A DNA stretch of 64,000 nucleotides. Source: Desulfuromusa kysingii. GTDB taxonomy: Bacteria > Desulfobacterota > Desulfuromonadia > Desulfuromonadales > Geopsychrobacteraceae. The stretch covers positions 62,001-126,000 of the forward strand of contig NZ_FNQN01000010.1 of NCBI RefSeq assembly GCF_900107645.1. The letters run 5' to 3'. Every line of letters starts with the position of its first letter. Position 1 is the stretch's first letter. Of this stretch, positions 16,126 to 25,301 are shown piece after piece. Position numbers and translations under genes: made by a program. The notes beneath the pieces are model-generated. The model made no database searches. It was not told the origin of the DNA and saw nothing but the letters and a program-made list of their open reading frames with translations.

Positions 16126-17004
16126 ATGAAACAAACATCGGAAAAAGAGCTGTTAGAACTGGCAATTAAAAATCTACAATATTCGCTCACCAGTCGGACT
16201 GTCCCGCAAGATCTCCCCAACGAACTGACGCAACTGGAGGGGTATGTTGAGTTACAGGAGACATTGCTGGATATTCGTAGAGCGATTATGGCAATAGCCA
16301 CGGGGAACCTTAGCTATAAAATCACTACGAAAGGTTATCTAGCCGGGGCGATCAAGACATTGCAGGCGTCCCTTTCTCATCTGACATGGCAGACAAAAAT
16401 GATGGCCTCGGGGGATTTTTCGCAGCGGGTTGACTTCATGGGAGAGTTTTCCGAGGCTTTTAACAGCATGGCGAAGCAGCTTGAGGAGTCAACGAAAAAA
16501 TTAGAGCGGATGGCGCGGATTGATTCGCTCACGGGGTTGAATAACCGCCGCTATTTTATGGAGTTGTTAACTATCGAACTTGACCGCGCACAGCGGTATA
16601 ATCGGAACTTTTCGCTTATTGTCCTCGATCTAGATGATTTTAAGTTGGTTAACGATAACCAAGGGCATGCTGCTGGAGATGAAGTTTTAAGGTCGATAAA
16701 ACAGATTTTTGCAAACTCAGGATTACGCAATTACGATTTTTACGGACGTATCGGCGGGGAAGAATTCTCACTTGTACTGCCAGAAACAGTGGGCCGGGAG
16801 GCAATATTAGTCGCAGAACGGATCAGGCAAGAGTTTGAAAACACAAACATCAGCTATGAGGGCCGCCATTTGTACGTGACGGCGAGTATTGGTATCGGTG
16901 AGTACCGAACAGGTGACACCGCAGAAAGTCTGATAAAACGGGCAGATGAGGCGATGTACAAGGCAAAGGCCTCAGGCAGAAATAAGGTTTTTCGCACGCC
17001 ATGA
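16126..17004 (+). CDS. Diguanylate cyclase (HAMP-like region plus GGDEF)
   Basis: A 292-residue cytoplasmic protein that makes cyclic di-GMP from GTP. Residues about 50-120 resemble HAMP-type helices (ATGNLSYKI, SGDFSQRVDFMGEFSEAFNSMAKQLEE), but there is no transmembrane segment. The GGDEF domain spans about 130-290: DSLTGLNNRRYF, DLDDFKLVNDNQGHAAGD, and the active GGEEF at 210-214. The inhibitory I-site RNYD lies exactly five residues before it (201-204), so product feedback is expected. It starts 2 bases after the V4R gene. The V4R protein probably supplies the signal input. Confidence 0.9.
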   Translation: MKQTSEKELLELAIKNLQYSLTSRTVPQDLPNELTQLEGYVELQETLLDIRRAIMAIATGNLSYKITTKGYLAGAIKTLQASLSHLTWQTKMMASGDFSQRVDFMGEFSEAFNSMAKQLEESTKKLERMARIDSLTGLNNRRYFMELLTIELDRAQRYNRNFSLIVLDLDDFKLVNDNQGHAAGDEVLRSIKQIFANSGLRNYDFYGRIGGEEFSLVLPETVGREAILVAERIRQEFENTNISYEGRHLYVTASIGIGEYRTGDTAESLIKRADEAMYKAKASGRNKVFRTP

Positions 17005-17068
17005 TGGTGCCAATAATCTAGACTGTGAGCTGATTCTTTTTCCGTTCTATAGCGTCAACGACAATCAG

Positions 17069-18058
17069 CTACGCAAGTCCAGTGAGCCCTTTGATATATT
17101 GCAGCCGCTCGTAACTTTCTGGATCGTTGCTCTTTTTCTGACTTAAACGACCGCGAAAATCGTTAATCGTGTTGAAGCCGTGTGTCTCCATCCAGCTGTT
17201 TAATTGTTCAAGAATCACGTTGATCTGCGCAAACCCATTGGTGTAGATAGTTGAACAGATTTGAGTTGCCGTAGCTCCAGCCAGTAATTGTTTGGCGACG
17301 TCGAACCCATCGTGGATTCCCGTTGTTGCCGCCAACTGGCAATCAACCCTGTTGGCTAATAGCATGATCCAGCGCAGGGAAGTGTGGATTTCCGCCGCAT
17401 TGCTGAACGGGTTGCCGGCAGTCACCTGGAGTTTGTCGACATCGATGTCCAGACGATAAAAGCGGTTGAAGAGAACCAGGGCGTCAGCTGCGTGTGGGCC
17501 TTGGCCGAGCCGCTGCGCTAATGAGGCAAAGGAGGAGAAATAGGGGCCGATCTTCATTGCGACCGGAATTTTGACCTGGCTTTTGACGGATTGTAAAATT
17601 TCTTCATAGCGACGTTCAACGGCAGCGCTCGACTGTTCGGCAGAATTAGCCAGAAAGCCAACATTGACCTCCAGCGCAGCGGCTCCGGCGATTTCCAGTT
17701 GTCGCGCATAATCAGCCCAACGCTCAGCGGTGATACAGTTGATGCTGGCGATAATTGGGATGTCGACCACTTTTTTTGCCTCACGGACGAGGGTTAAATA
17801 GGCCTGTGGATCGCTGGCTTGACCGTTGCCCATGAGGTCGTCCAGGGTTTCGTTGTCGGGGAAATCAACCGCTGCAGCTTGCAAGGCGGTGATGTCAGAG
17901 TTGATCTGCTCTTCGAAGAGAGATTTAAGGACGATCGCGCCGGCTCCGGCGTAGGCACAGTTCTGCACCCCTTGCATCCCGGAGGTGAGACCGCAGCTGG
18001 CAACCACCAGAGGGTTCTTGAGTTGAAGTCCAAGATAGCTTGTGGAGAGATCAGGCAT
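17069..18058 (-). CDS. Dihydroorotate dehydrogenase-like flavoprotein
   Basis: A 329-residue TIM-barrel flavoenzyme of the PyrD/DHOD class. Recognisable segments are LGLQLKNPLVVASCGLTSG at the start, a Lys in GAIVLKSLFEEQ, IIASINC, the ALEVNVGF strand, and PVAMKIGPYF followed by a C-terminal phosphate-binding region ATTGIHDGFDVAKQLLAGATATQICST. Similar proteins are annotated as dihydroorotate dehydrogenase family members of uncertain substrate, often beside pyruvate/2-oxoacid enzymes. No pyrK or other pyr genes are nearby; the neighbours are a diguanylate cyclase (convergent) and malic enzyme (divergent). So a housekeeping pyrimidine role is not certain. Confidence 0.78.
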   Translation of the reverse strand: MPDLSTSYLGLQLKNPLVVASCGLTSGMQGVQNCAYAGAGAIVLKSLFEEQINSDITALQAAAVDFPDNETLDDLMGNGQASDPQAYLTLVREAKKVVDIPIIASINCITAERWADYARQLEIAGAAALEVNVGFLANSAEQSSAAVERRYEEILQSVKSQVKIPVAMKIGPYFSSFASLAQRLGQGPHAADALVLFNRFYRLDIDVDKLQVTAGNPFSNAAEIHTSLRWIMLLANRVDCQLAATTGIHDGFDVAKQLLAGATATQICSTIYTNGFAQINVILEQLNSWMETHGFNTINDFRGRLSQKKSNDPESYERLQYIKGLTGLA

Positions 18059-18185
18059 CTAAAGGATCCTTTCTTATGGGTATTTAGCCGTTGCACGTTC
18101 CTTGAGAGTGACTATAATGAGAAGTAAAATTTTCCCCATCTGGTAATATCATCAAATCTTAACATGAAATGAGGGAGTCAGGGAT

Positions 18186-19523
18186 ATGAGAATCGAACAT
18201 GGTATCGGTAATATCGCCAAATGTCTTCGCTTGATGTTGTACGATAAGCCGGGCCATCTTGCCAGTGTTGCCACTGAAATTGCCCGCCACAACGGCCGGA
18301 TTGGAGATATCCGTCTGGTGCGTGCCGGTCGGACTCATAACACCCGTGACCTTGTCATTTATGTCTCTTCGGAAGAACAGCTGGAAGATGTCGTCGATGG
18401 TCTGGCGCAATTGGATGGTATCATCGTTGAGGATGTGACCGACTTGGTTCAAGACATCCATAAGGGTGGAAAAATTGCGACCAAGAGCCGGGTGGAGATT
18501 AACACGATTTCTGATGTCAGAAAAATTTATACCCCAGGTGTCGCCGCGATCTGTACAGAAATTCAGCAGCGTCCGGAGTTGGCTTATCAGTATACTGTCA
18601 TCCCGAATCAGGTGGCGATTGTCACCAACGGTACCGCCATTCTCGGTTTGGGTGATATCGGTGCGGTCGCCGGGATGCCGGTCATGGAGGGCAAGGCAGC
18701 ACTGTTCGACCGGCTCGTTGAAGTCAGCGGTGTGCCGATTCTGATCCAGAACCACGATCCACAGGTCATTATCGATACGGTGCGCAATATCGCTCCGACT
18801 TTCGGTGCGATCAAACTGGAGGATATCAAAGCACCGGAGTGTTTTGAAATTGAAGACGTGCTCGATGCTGAACTTGACATCCCGGTCATGCACGATGATC
18901 AACATGGCACCGCCGTGGTGGTTCTCGCTTCGCTCCTGAACGCGACCCGTTTCTCTGGATTGATGTTGCGTAAGTCCGTCGTCGGAGTGATCGGTCTGGG
19001 GGCCGCGGGAATGGGGATCAGCAAACTGCTGACCTCTTACGGCGTCAATTCCCTGATCGGCGCTGACTTGGATGAAGCTGCGTGCGCACGTTTCTCTACG
19101 ATTGGTGGCAAACCCTGTTCGTTAGCCGAAGTGATGAAGAATGCTCATATCGTCATCGCCACCACCGGTTGTCCTCAATTAATTTCACCACAGATGGTTC
19201 GCAAGGGTTCAGTGATTCTGGCGCTGTCCAATCCTAATCCGGAGATTGAACCAGAGTTGGCGATGCAGAGCGGCGCCTCTTTTGCTGCGGACGGTAAGAG
19301 TGTTAATAATGCCTTGGCGTTCCCCGGACTGTTCCGTGGGGCACTGAATATCCGTGCAACCAAGATCAACGACAAGATGAAGATTGCCGCTGCCCGGACC
19401 ATCGCCAAATACGCTGAAGAGAGTGAGCTGGTCCCAGCGCTGCTCCACCCAGAGGTGCATCAGGCGGTCACGGCTGCTGTGGAGCGGGCCGGACTCGAAT
19501 CCGGCGTTATCAAACCCTGGTAA
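18186..19523 (+). CDS. Malic enzyme with N-terminal ACT domain
   Basis: A 445-residue cytoplasmic enzyme converting malate to pyruvate and CO2 with NAD(P). Residues 14-85 form an ACT regulatory domain (LMLYDKPGHLASVATEIA), followed by the malic N-terminal domain with YTPGVAAICTEI and GLGDIGAVAGMPVMEGKAALF. Further blocks are MHDDQHGTAVVVLASLLNA and the NAD-binding GVIGLGAAGMG near residue 270. The length and motifs fit the short prokaryotic form. A GAGGGAGTC ribosome binding site precedes the ATG. The ACT domain suggests amino-acid-type allosteric control. The enzyme links the C4 acids handled by aspA/dcuC to pyruvate, though it is not in their operon. Confidence 0.92.
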   Translation: MRIEHGIGNIAKCLRLMLYDKPGHLASVATEIARHNGRIGDIRLVRAGRTHNTRDLVIYVSSEEQLEDVVDGLAQLDGIIVEDVTDLVQDIHKGGKIATKSRVEINTISDVRKIYTPGVAAICTEIQQRPELAYQYTVIPNQVAIVTNGTAILGLGDIGAVAGMPVMEGKAALFDRLVEVSGVPILIQNHDPQVIIDTVRNIAPTFGAIKLEDIKAPECFEIEDVLDAELDIPVMHDDQHGTAVVVLASLLNATRFSGLMLRKSVVGVIGLGAAGMGISKLLTSYGVNSLIGADLDEAACARFSTIGGKPCSLAEVMKNAHIVIATTGCPQLISPQMVRKGSVILALSNPNPEIEPELAMQSGASFAADGKSVNNALAFPGLFRGALNIRATKINDKMKIAAARTIAKYAEESELVPALLHPEVHQAVTAAVERAGLESGVIKPW

Positions 19524-19829
19524 GTCTCTTCGGTTTTATTTGTTGTAAATAGTCTCACCTCAAAAAAAATCTGCTTCGATGACCGAATGCACGTCGATAA
19601 ACATATTCAGTTGCCATCTCAGAGTTCTGTTGATGGCGACTGGATTGATCGCCGCTATTCTCACTCTCTCCTTAGCTTGAATATCACGCTTCGTTTCAGC
19701 TTGATAACCCCCGAGCCACCAAGACTATCTGCCTGCGAGTCGCGTCAAAACCGGCAGATATGATAAAGTTGAATAAGAGTGCAAAATTCAGGGAAGTATC
19801 ATCGTCCTCTTGTTGTGGAGATCATTATT
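19524..19829. other. Intergenic stretch before the CurA-type reductase
   Basis: No gene is seen. ATCTGCC (19727) and GGCAGAT (19753) form a 7-bp inverted repeat 70-100 bases upstream of the reductase start; it has no T-tract. No clear promoter match was found. Confidence 0.35.
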
Positions 19830-20864
19830 ATGACTATAGATAAGAACGTCAATCGCAGGGTTGTTCTGGCGTCACGTCCCATTGGGGCACCAACTGCTGA
19901 TAACTTCAGGCTTGAAGAGACCGCAATACCGACCCCCGCGGAAGGTCAGATTCTGTTGCGGACTCTGTATCTGTCGCTCGATCCATATATGCGTGGTCGA
20001 ATGAGCGATGCTCCGTCTTACGCGCCTCCTGTCGAGATCGGAGCGACGATGATCGGTGGTACTGTCTCGCGGGTAGAAAAATCCCTTCACCCCGATTTTC
20101 AAGTAGGAAACCTGCTCCTCAGTTTTAACGGTTGGCAGGATTATGCGCTGGCGGATGGCGTTGGTCTCACTAAACTTGATCCCCACATGGCACAACCATC
20201 GCTGGCACTGGGAGTTTTGGGGATGCCGGGCTTCACCGCCTACATGGGGTTGCTCGATATTGGTCAGCCACAGGCGGGTGAAACCTTGGTGGTTGCGGCA
20301 GCCAGCGGCGCGGTCGGTGCCGTTGTCGGTCAAATCGGGAAGCTCAAAGGGTGCCGCGTCGTCGGTATTGCCGGAGGGGCGGAGAAGTGTCGCTTCGTCA
20401 CCGAAGAGTTAGGCTTCGACATCTGTATCGATCACCACAGCGATGACCTTAAAGAGCAATTGGCTGCAGCTTGTCCACAAGGGATCGATGTCTACTTTGA
20501 AAGTGTTGGTGGCAAGGTCTTTGATGCGGTCTTGCCCCTGCTGAATTCATGCGCCCGGATTCCGGTGTGCGGGATGATTGCTCATTATAACGACACCGCC
20601 CTTCCTGATGGGCCGGACCGTCTCGGATTGTTGACTCGGACAGTACTCACCAAACGGATTAAGATGCAGGGGTTCATCATCTTTGATGATTATGGCCATC
20701 GTTATGGCGAGTTCTTTAACCAGATGAACGCCTGGCTTAAAGAGGGGGAGATCAAGTATCGGGAAGATATTGTCACCGGGCTTGAAAACGCGCCACAAGC
20801 CTTTACCGGGCTACTCGAAGGGAAGAATTTTGGCAAATTGATCATTCGGGTTGCCAACGACTGA
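19830..20864 (+). CDS. NADP-dependent MDR-family reductase, CurA/LTB4DH type
   Basis: A 344-residue zinc-free medium-chain dehydrogenase/reductase. Family markers are LSLDPYMRGRMSD near residue 50, GVLGMPGFTAYMGLLDIGQP, the Rossmann segment VVAAASGAVGAVVGQIGKLKGCRVVGIAGG, and DVYFESVGGK, all in the spacing of curcumin reductase/leukotriene B4 dehydrogenase-like proteins. These reduce the C=C bond of enones using NADPH. The start at 19830 is chosen because GTGGAG lies 10 bases upstream; an in-frame GTG at 19779 would add residues with no family match. It stands alone. The physiological substrate is not known. Confidence 0.87.
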   Translation: MTIDKNVNRRVVLASRPIGAPTADNFRLEETAIPTPAEGQILLRTLYLSLDPYMRGRMSDAPSYAPPVEIGATMIGGTVSRVEKSLHPDFQVGNLLLSFNGWQDYALADGVGLTKLDPHMAQPSLALGVLGMPGFTAYMGLLDIGQPQAGETLVVAAASGAVGAVVGQIGKLKGCRVVGIAGGAEKCRFVTEELGFDICIDHHSDDLKEQLAAACPQGIDVYFESVGGKVFDAVLPLLNSCARIPVCGMIAHYNDTALPDGPDRLGLLTRTVLTKRIKMQGFIIFDDYGHRYGEFFNQMNAWLKEGEIKYREDIVTGLENAPQAFTGLLEGKNFGKLIIRVAND

Positions 20865-20888
20865 TAGCTGATTCAACAGGTGTGATAA

Positions 20889-22238
20889 TTATAGTAAAGA
20901 GTAATCTTTTTCCGCCTCTTTTGTCTGGCTGAGGATGGTCGAATCTCCTGGCTTCGGACTGGCATCAACCAGATTCAGCTCACCCAGCGGGATTGACTGT
21001 TGCAGTCCCGCCAGACTAAATCTGCTGGCGGCGTTCCACAACATCCAACCATGGCTGCCGCTGGCATCACTGGCATTGATCTGTGCATGGATCTCAGTGG
21101 CAGTAAAACTTCTCCGGTCAAAGGCGTAATCTCTAAATGCCTGTAACCATGGGCGAAATCGGATTGACGGCAGCCCCGTCAATGTGCTCGCTCGCTTTAA
21201 CGAATGGGCGACGACCTCGTAACTGTTTTCCAGCGGATTTGTATAGTTTGGAACTCCATATGGAAACCCGGAAGGGTAAAGCATGGGGGAGAGATAATCG
21301 ACATTTTCGGCCAGATCAGCCAATCTTTGACCAATTTTCTGATCTTTATGTTTCCAGCAGATATAACCAAAAATATTGGCAGATGTCATTACCGGATACT
21401 CAGCAAGCTGTTGTTTGGCGCGGTGTAAAAAACCGTTGATAGCTGCAACCCGATTGGCACCGGTATTCTCCTGAGAAAACATCAGGTCAGATTTTGCGGG
21501 AAAGCGGATATAATCGAACTGAATCTCATCAAAACCCAGAGCTGCAGCCTCTTTTGCGATATCGATATTGTAATCCCAGACCTCAGGATTAAATGGGTCG
21601 GTCCAGCTGATTTTTTCACGATCCTCCCAGAGATAGCCATCGAGGGTGTGGATCGCTAAGTCACGTCTGTTTTTCGCCAGAGCCCCATCTTTGAATACGA
21701 CAATCCGGCCAATGGTATAGATTCCCTGCTGTTTCAACGTGGCGATAAATTCGGGGAGATCTTTTAAGGTTCTGACTTTTTGGGCCCCGACAGCCGTTGC
21801 CAAAGGGGTCTGGCTACGAAAGGCAATATCTCCTCGAGAGGATTTCAGATCAATGACAAGCGCATTCATCCCCGTCTCGTTAATCAGCTGTTGCAACTGT
21901 TCACGGCGCTCATGACTATCGGCGGCCCAGTAAGAGAGATAGAGCGCTTTGGGAACGAAAGGTTGCAGGTGGAGATGGAGTGGCGAGGTGATGGTTGCTG
22001 TTTGGGGGAGATAGCCTGGACGTTTGACGATAATTTCTACTGCGTCTGACATGAGTTGGAAAGAGCCATCGGCATTACTGAAGGTAAAGTTGTCACTGGT
22101 ACGCAGCTCGACATCGGTGAGTAAGGCATTGGTTTTAGCATCTCTGACTGTGCCGAAAATAGGGTTCAGCTCCGCGACAGCATATGCAGGAAGAACGATG
22201 AGAACGGCAACAATGATTGTTACGAGATATGGTTTCAC
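20889..22238 (-). CDS. Exported putative glycoside hydrolase (DUF4015 family)
   Basis: A 449-residue protein with a signal peptide ending around AYAVA (residue 22). A small carboxypeptidase-regulatory-like beta domain (about 25-95: GTVRDAKTNALLTDVEL...ADGSFQL) precedes the TIM-barrel region. Motifs of the DUF4015 glycoside-hydrolase-like group are ALVIDLKSSRGDIAF, WTDPFNPEVWDYNIDIAKEAA, GFDEIQFDYIRFP and DYLSPMLYPS. The acidic residues in DEIQFDYIRFP are in the place of the likely catalytic strand. It probably acts in the periplasm or on extracellular polysaccharide, but no substrate is established for the family. It sits between a reductase and the argP gene without operon links. Confidence 0.8.
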   Translation of the reverse strand: MKPYLVTIIVAVLIVLPAYAVAELNPIFGTVRDAKTNALLTDVELRTSDNFTFSNADGSFQLMSDAVEIIVKRPGYLPQTATITSPLHLHLQPFVPKALYLSYWAADSHERREQLQQLINETGMNALVIDLKSSRGDIAFRSQTPLATAVGAQKVRTLKDLPEFIATLKQQGIYTIGRIVVFKDGALAKNRRDLAIHTLDGYLWEDREKISWTDPFNPEVWDYNIDIAKEAAALGFDEIQFDYIRFPAKSDLMFSQENTGANRVAAINGFLHRAKQQLAEYPVMTSANIFGYICWKHKDQKIGQRLADLAENVDYLSPMLYPSGFPYGVPNYTNPLENSYEVVAHSLKRASTLTGLPSIRFRPWLQAFRDYAFDRRSFTATEIHAQINASDASGSHGWMLWNAASRFSLAGLQQSIPLGELNLVDASPKPGDSTILSQTKEAEKDYSLL

Positions 22239-22338
22239 CTGTAAGCTCCGAACTGTGAGAAAAAGTTATCAGCAGTCTACATGATGGCCAGCAAATAATA
22301 AACAATTATTTAAAAATAACTAATATTAGAAGAGGCTT

Positions 22339-23229
22339 TTAATCGTCCAAATATTGACTGGCATTGATAAGGAGCTGCTGGGAGAAATCTTGCAGTGGCT
22401 GAGCTGCCAAATTCCAGCAGTGCCAGTAGAGGGACATCCGCATTGTTGTCCCTGGGGCCAGTTCCTGCAGTTGTCCTGAAGCAAGTCCTGCAGCGCTCTG
22501 CCAGTCCGGGACCATGCCATGGCAGTGCCCCGCAGCAATCACTTCGAAAAATTGTTCGGGTGCGGGGACATAATGGGTGGGGAAAACTTCTGGACTGCGA
22601 CCGAAGTATTGTTGGTAAAATTGCTGATGGAGGCGGTCTTTACGGTTAAACAACACTGCAGGTGCCTGTCGTGATGCGTCTAATGAAAATCCATCTGCAA
22701 ACCAATGATTGATAAAATCAGGAGTTGCCAGCAGTCGATAGGTTATCGTTCCGAGCTTTTCTACTCGACATCCCTGTATCGGGCTGGCTTCTGTGCTGAC
22801 ACAACCGATAACTTCACCTTTACGTAAGAACTTATGGGTCTGTTCTTGATCATCAACCCGCAAGTCAATCAAGAGGCCTTTACGTGCTAATACGGGGCTG
22901 ATTGCCGGGATAAACCAATACGCCAGACTGTCAGCATTAACACCAATCGCCAAGGTTGTCATGTTGGCTTCTGGAGCTGTCGTCAACTCCGAAGAGAGCC
23001 CAGCTTCCAACAGTTTAACTTGCTGATAGTGTTTTATCAGTGCTGTGCCGGCAGCAGTTGGTGTTGGCGGTGTTGTGCGGGAGATTAAGATCTGACCACA
23101 GGACTCCTCCAGTTGCCTGATGCGCTGTGACACGGCCGATTGAGTGAGAAAAAGGGCTTGAGCGGCGCGCTCGAATCCCCCTTCCGCGACCACATTGGCT
23201 AAAGCTTCAAGATGTTTGTAATCAAGCAT
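22339..23229 (-). CDS. argP: LysR-family regulator, ArgP type
   Basis: A 296-residue transcription factor. The N-terminal winged helix-turn-helix reads LDYKHLEALANVVAEGGFERAAQALFLTQSAVSQRIRQLE, very close to the ArgP (IciA) pattern; the rest is a periplasmic-binding-like effector domain. It is divergent from lysE across 107 bases, the classical arrangement of an amino-acid exporter and its regulator. It probably activates lysE when lysine or arginine is high. The C-terminal portion (ISPVLARKGLLIDLRVDDQEQTHKFLRKGEVIGCVSTE) also follows ArgP. Confidence 0.9.
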   Translation of the reverse strand: MLDYKHLEALANVVAEGGFERAAQALFLTQSAVSQRIRQLEESCGQILISRTTPPTPTAAGTALIKHYQQVKLLEAGLSSELTTAPEANMTTLAIGVNADSLAYWFIPAISPVLARKGLLIDLRVDDQEQTHKFLRKGEVIGCVSTEASPIQGCRVEKLGTITYRLLATPDFINHWFADGFSLDASRQAPAVLFNRKDRLHQQFYQQYFGRSPEVFPTHYVPAPEQFFEVIAAGHCHGMVPDWQSAAGLASGQLQELAPGTTMRMSLYWHCWNLAAQPLQDFSQQLLINASQYLDD

Positions 23230-23336
23230 AAATAAATATTAGCAGAGATAATGAGATATAAAAATAAGTAATTTTACTTTTAATCCTTTCAGGGTTAGCT
23301 TCATTGCTCAATGAACTTATTCAACGGAGGATAACA

Positions 23337-23957
23337 ATGTTGCCTTATTTGCAAGGGATTGGGATCGGTGGCGGATTAATTATTGCCATTGGTGCACAAA
23401 ATGCGTTTGTGCTGTCGCAGGGGGTCCATCGCAATTTTCCAGTCCAGACCGCTATCGTTTGCAGTCTCGGTGATGGATTGTTGATCTTTCTGGGGGTCAG
23501 TGGGATCGGCACTCTGGTGGCGTCGCATCCTCTTTTGGCTCAACTGGCGACCTGGTTCGGTGCCTTGTTTCTGCTCTGCTATGGTTTCCGTTCTTTTCGT
23601 GCCGCAATTCAGGGCGGGAGTTTGGACGCAACCACAAAACAGATCCCATCGAGACGACAATTGTTCCTGGCCACTCTGGCATTGACCTTTCTCAACCCAC
23701 ATGCCTATCTGGACACTTTTGTCCTTATCGGTGGTCTCAGTGGTGAACTCGCTCTGGCTGATCGTTATCTGTTTGGAGCTGGAGCCACAACGGCTTCCAT
23801 CCTCTGGTTTTTCTCTCTGAGTCTTGGTGCCGGGTTCCTCGCTCCGTTGTTTCGTAAGCAACTGGCGTGGCGTTTACTCGATGGTTTTGTCTGCCTCACC
23901 ATGTGGGGAATTGCGACCTCTTTGCTTTGGCCCAAACTACAGCCCTATCTTAGCTAA
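23337..23957 (+). CDS. lysE: LysE/ArgO amino-acid exporter
   Basis: A 206-residue inner-membrane protein with about six helices that exports basic amino acids. The N-terminal GGGLIIAIGAQNAFVLSQG and the central FLNPHAYLDTFVLIGGLS are signature segments of the LysE/ArgO family. The start at 23337 follows a GGAGG ribosome binding site by 6 bases, which excludes an earlier in-frame codon at 23304. It is divergent from argP, which should regulate it. Confidence 0.92.
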   Translation: MLPYLQGIGIGGGLIIAIGAQNAFVLSQGVHRNFPVQTAIVCSLGDGLLIFLGVSGIGTLVASHPLLAQLATWFGALFLLCYGFRSFRAAIQGGSLDATTKQIPSRRQLFLATLALTFLNPHAYLDTFVLIGGLSGELALADRYLFGAGATTASILWFFSLSLGAGFLAPLFRKQLAWRLLDGFVCLTMWGIATSLLWPKLQPYLS

Positions 23958-24019
23958 GCATCTTTACTTGCAGCGGGGACAAGGGTAGACTTCTTTCTGT
24001 CCCTGTCTGCGAGGAAGTT

Positions 24020-25009
24020 ATGGCTCCTGAAAACACCAAGCATCCGTTTGAAAAACTGACTCCTGACTTCATTATGGATGCGGTCGAATCGCAGGGTTAT
24101 CACTGTGACTGCCGGATTTTAACCCTGAACAGTTATGAAAACCGGGTGTATCAGGTGGGGATTGAAGATCGGCAACCGTTGATTGCCAAGTTTTACCGAC
24201 CTGAACGGTGGAACGATGCGCAAATTCTAGAAGAACATGACTTCACTCTGGAACTTGAACAACTGGAGCTTCCAGTGGTCGCCCCTCTGGTCAATCGGGA
24301 GAAAAAAACTCTGCATCAATATGAAGGTTTTCGCTTTAGCCTTTCTCCCTGTAAAGGTGGACATTCCCCGGAGCTGGACAATCTGGAACACTTGCTGGTT
24401 ATTGGCCGCTTGCTCGGGCGGATTCATCTGCTGGGCAGCAGACAACCCTTTCGTCATCGACCGGCCCTGAACAGTCAGAACTTCGGTCATGAGTGTGTTG
24501 CTTTTATCACTGAAAACTTTATCCCCAGCGAATATCGTGAATCCTATCAAACCTTGACGCGTGACCTGTTGCAGCAGATTGACGCACGGCTGGCAACATC
24601 CCCCTCCATTGTTCCGATCCGCGTCCACGGTGACTGCCACAGCGGCAATATGCTCTGGCGTGAAACTGCGCCCCATTTTGTCGATTTTGATGACTCCCGG
24701 ATGGCTCCGGCGATCCAGGATCTATGGATGTTACTGTCTGGTCCGGAGGATCAACAGCGGCGCCAACTGGATAAAATTCTCACCGGTTATGAACAGTTTT
24801 GTGATTTTAATCTTGCAGAATTACAATTGATCGAACCACTGCGGACCTTGCGGATGTTGCACTACAGCGCTTGGCTGGCAAAGCGTTGGGACGACCCCGC
24901 TTTTCCCCGCACCTTTCCTTGGTTTAACAGCATGCAGTACTGGGGTGAGCATATCCTTGAATTGCGTGAACAGTTATCAGCATTGCAGGAACCCCCCTTG
25001 CATCTTTAA
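24020..25009 (+). CDS. srkA: SrkA/YihE-type stress response kinase
   Basis: A 329-residue cytoplasmic aminoglycoside-phosphotransferase-fold kinase. LNSYENRVYQVG (residues 36-47) and AKFYRPERW (56-64) form the nucleotide-binding region with its Lys. HGDCHSGNML has the catalytic Asp205 and Asn210, and VDFDD the metal-binding Asp222. These match SrkA (YihE/RdoA), a Ser/Thr kinase linked to envelope stress and in E. coli controlled by Cpx. In E. coli it neighbours dsbA, but here it follows lysE by 62 bases with its own GAGGAAG ribosome binding site. A Cpx system exists elsewhere in this window. Confidence 0.9.
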   Translation: MAPENTKHPFEKLTPDFIMDAVESQGYHCDCRILTLNSYENRVYQVGIEDRQPLIAKFYRPERWNDAQILEEHDFTLELEQLELPVVAPLVNREKKTLHQYEGFRFSLSPCKGGHSPELDNLEHLLVIGRLLGRIHLLGSRQPFRHRPALNSQNFGHECVAFITENFIPSEYRESYQTLTRDLLQQIDARLATSPSIVPIRVHGDCHSGNMLWRETAPHFVDFDDSRMAPAIQDLWMLLSGPEDQQRRQLDKILTGYEQFCDFNLAELQLIEPLRTLRMLHYSAWLAKRWDDPAFPRTFPWFNSMQYWGEHILELREQLSALQEPPLHL

Positions 25010-25301
25010 CCATTGTTGTAACCCACCAATAAGCACGCAAAGCTATTCCCGTCTTAGTTAGTCAATTTCAACATATGCAATAACTTCATAAGCTATGTAA
25101 TAATCTATTTATTCAATAATACTAATAAGCTGTAAAATTAAACATAACCAAATCAGTCCCTTGACGAGGCATTATTTTTTTTATATTGTTCCGCGTTTGA
25201 TCGGGGTATGGAGAGCTGCTGGACAATAAATATAGTTTTCGCTCTATCCATCCGTATTGCCACTATTGTTTTTGCTTCAGATTGAGGCACGTGGAGGGAC
25301 C
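25010..25301. other. AT-rich intergenic stretch before the giant repeat protein
   Basis: No gene is seen. It is markedly AT-rich (25070-25150) and likely holds the promoter of the giant gene. TTGACG at 25161 with TATATT at 25182 is a possible but short-spaced (15 bases) sigma-70 match. No hairpin stands out. Confidence 0.35.
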
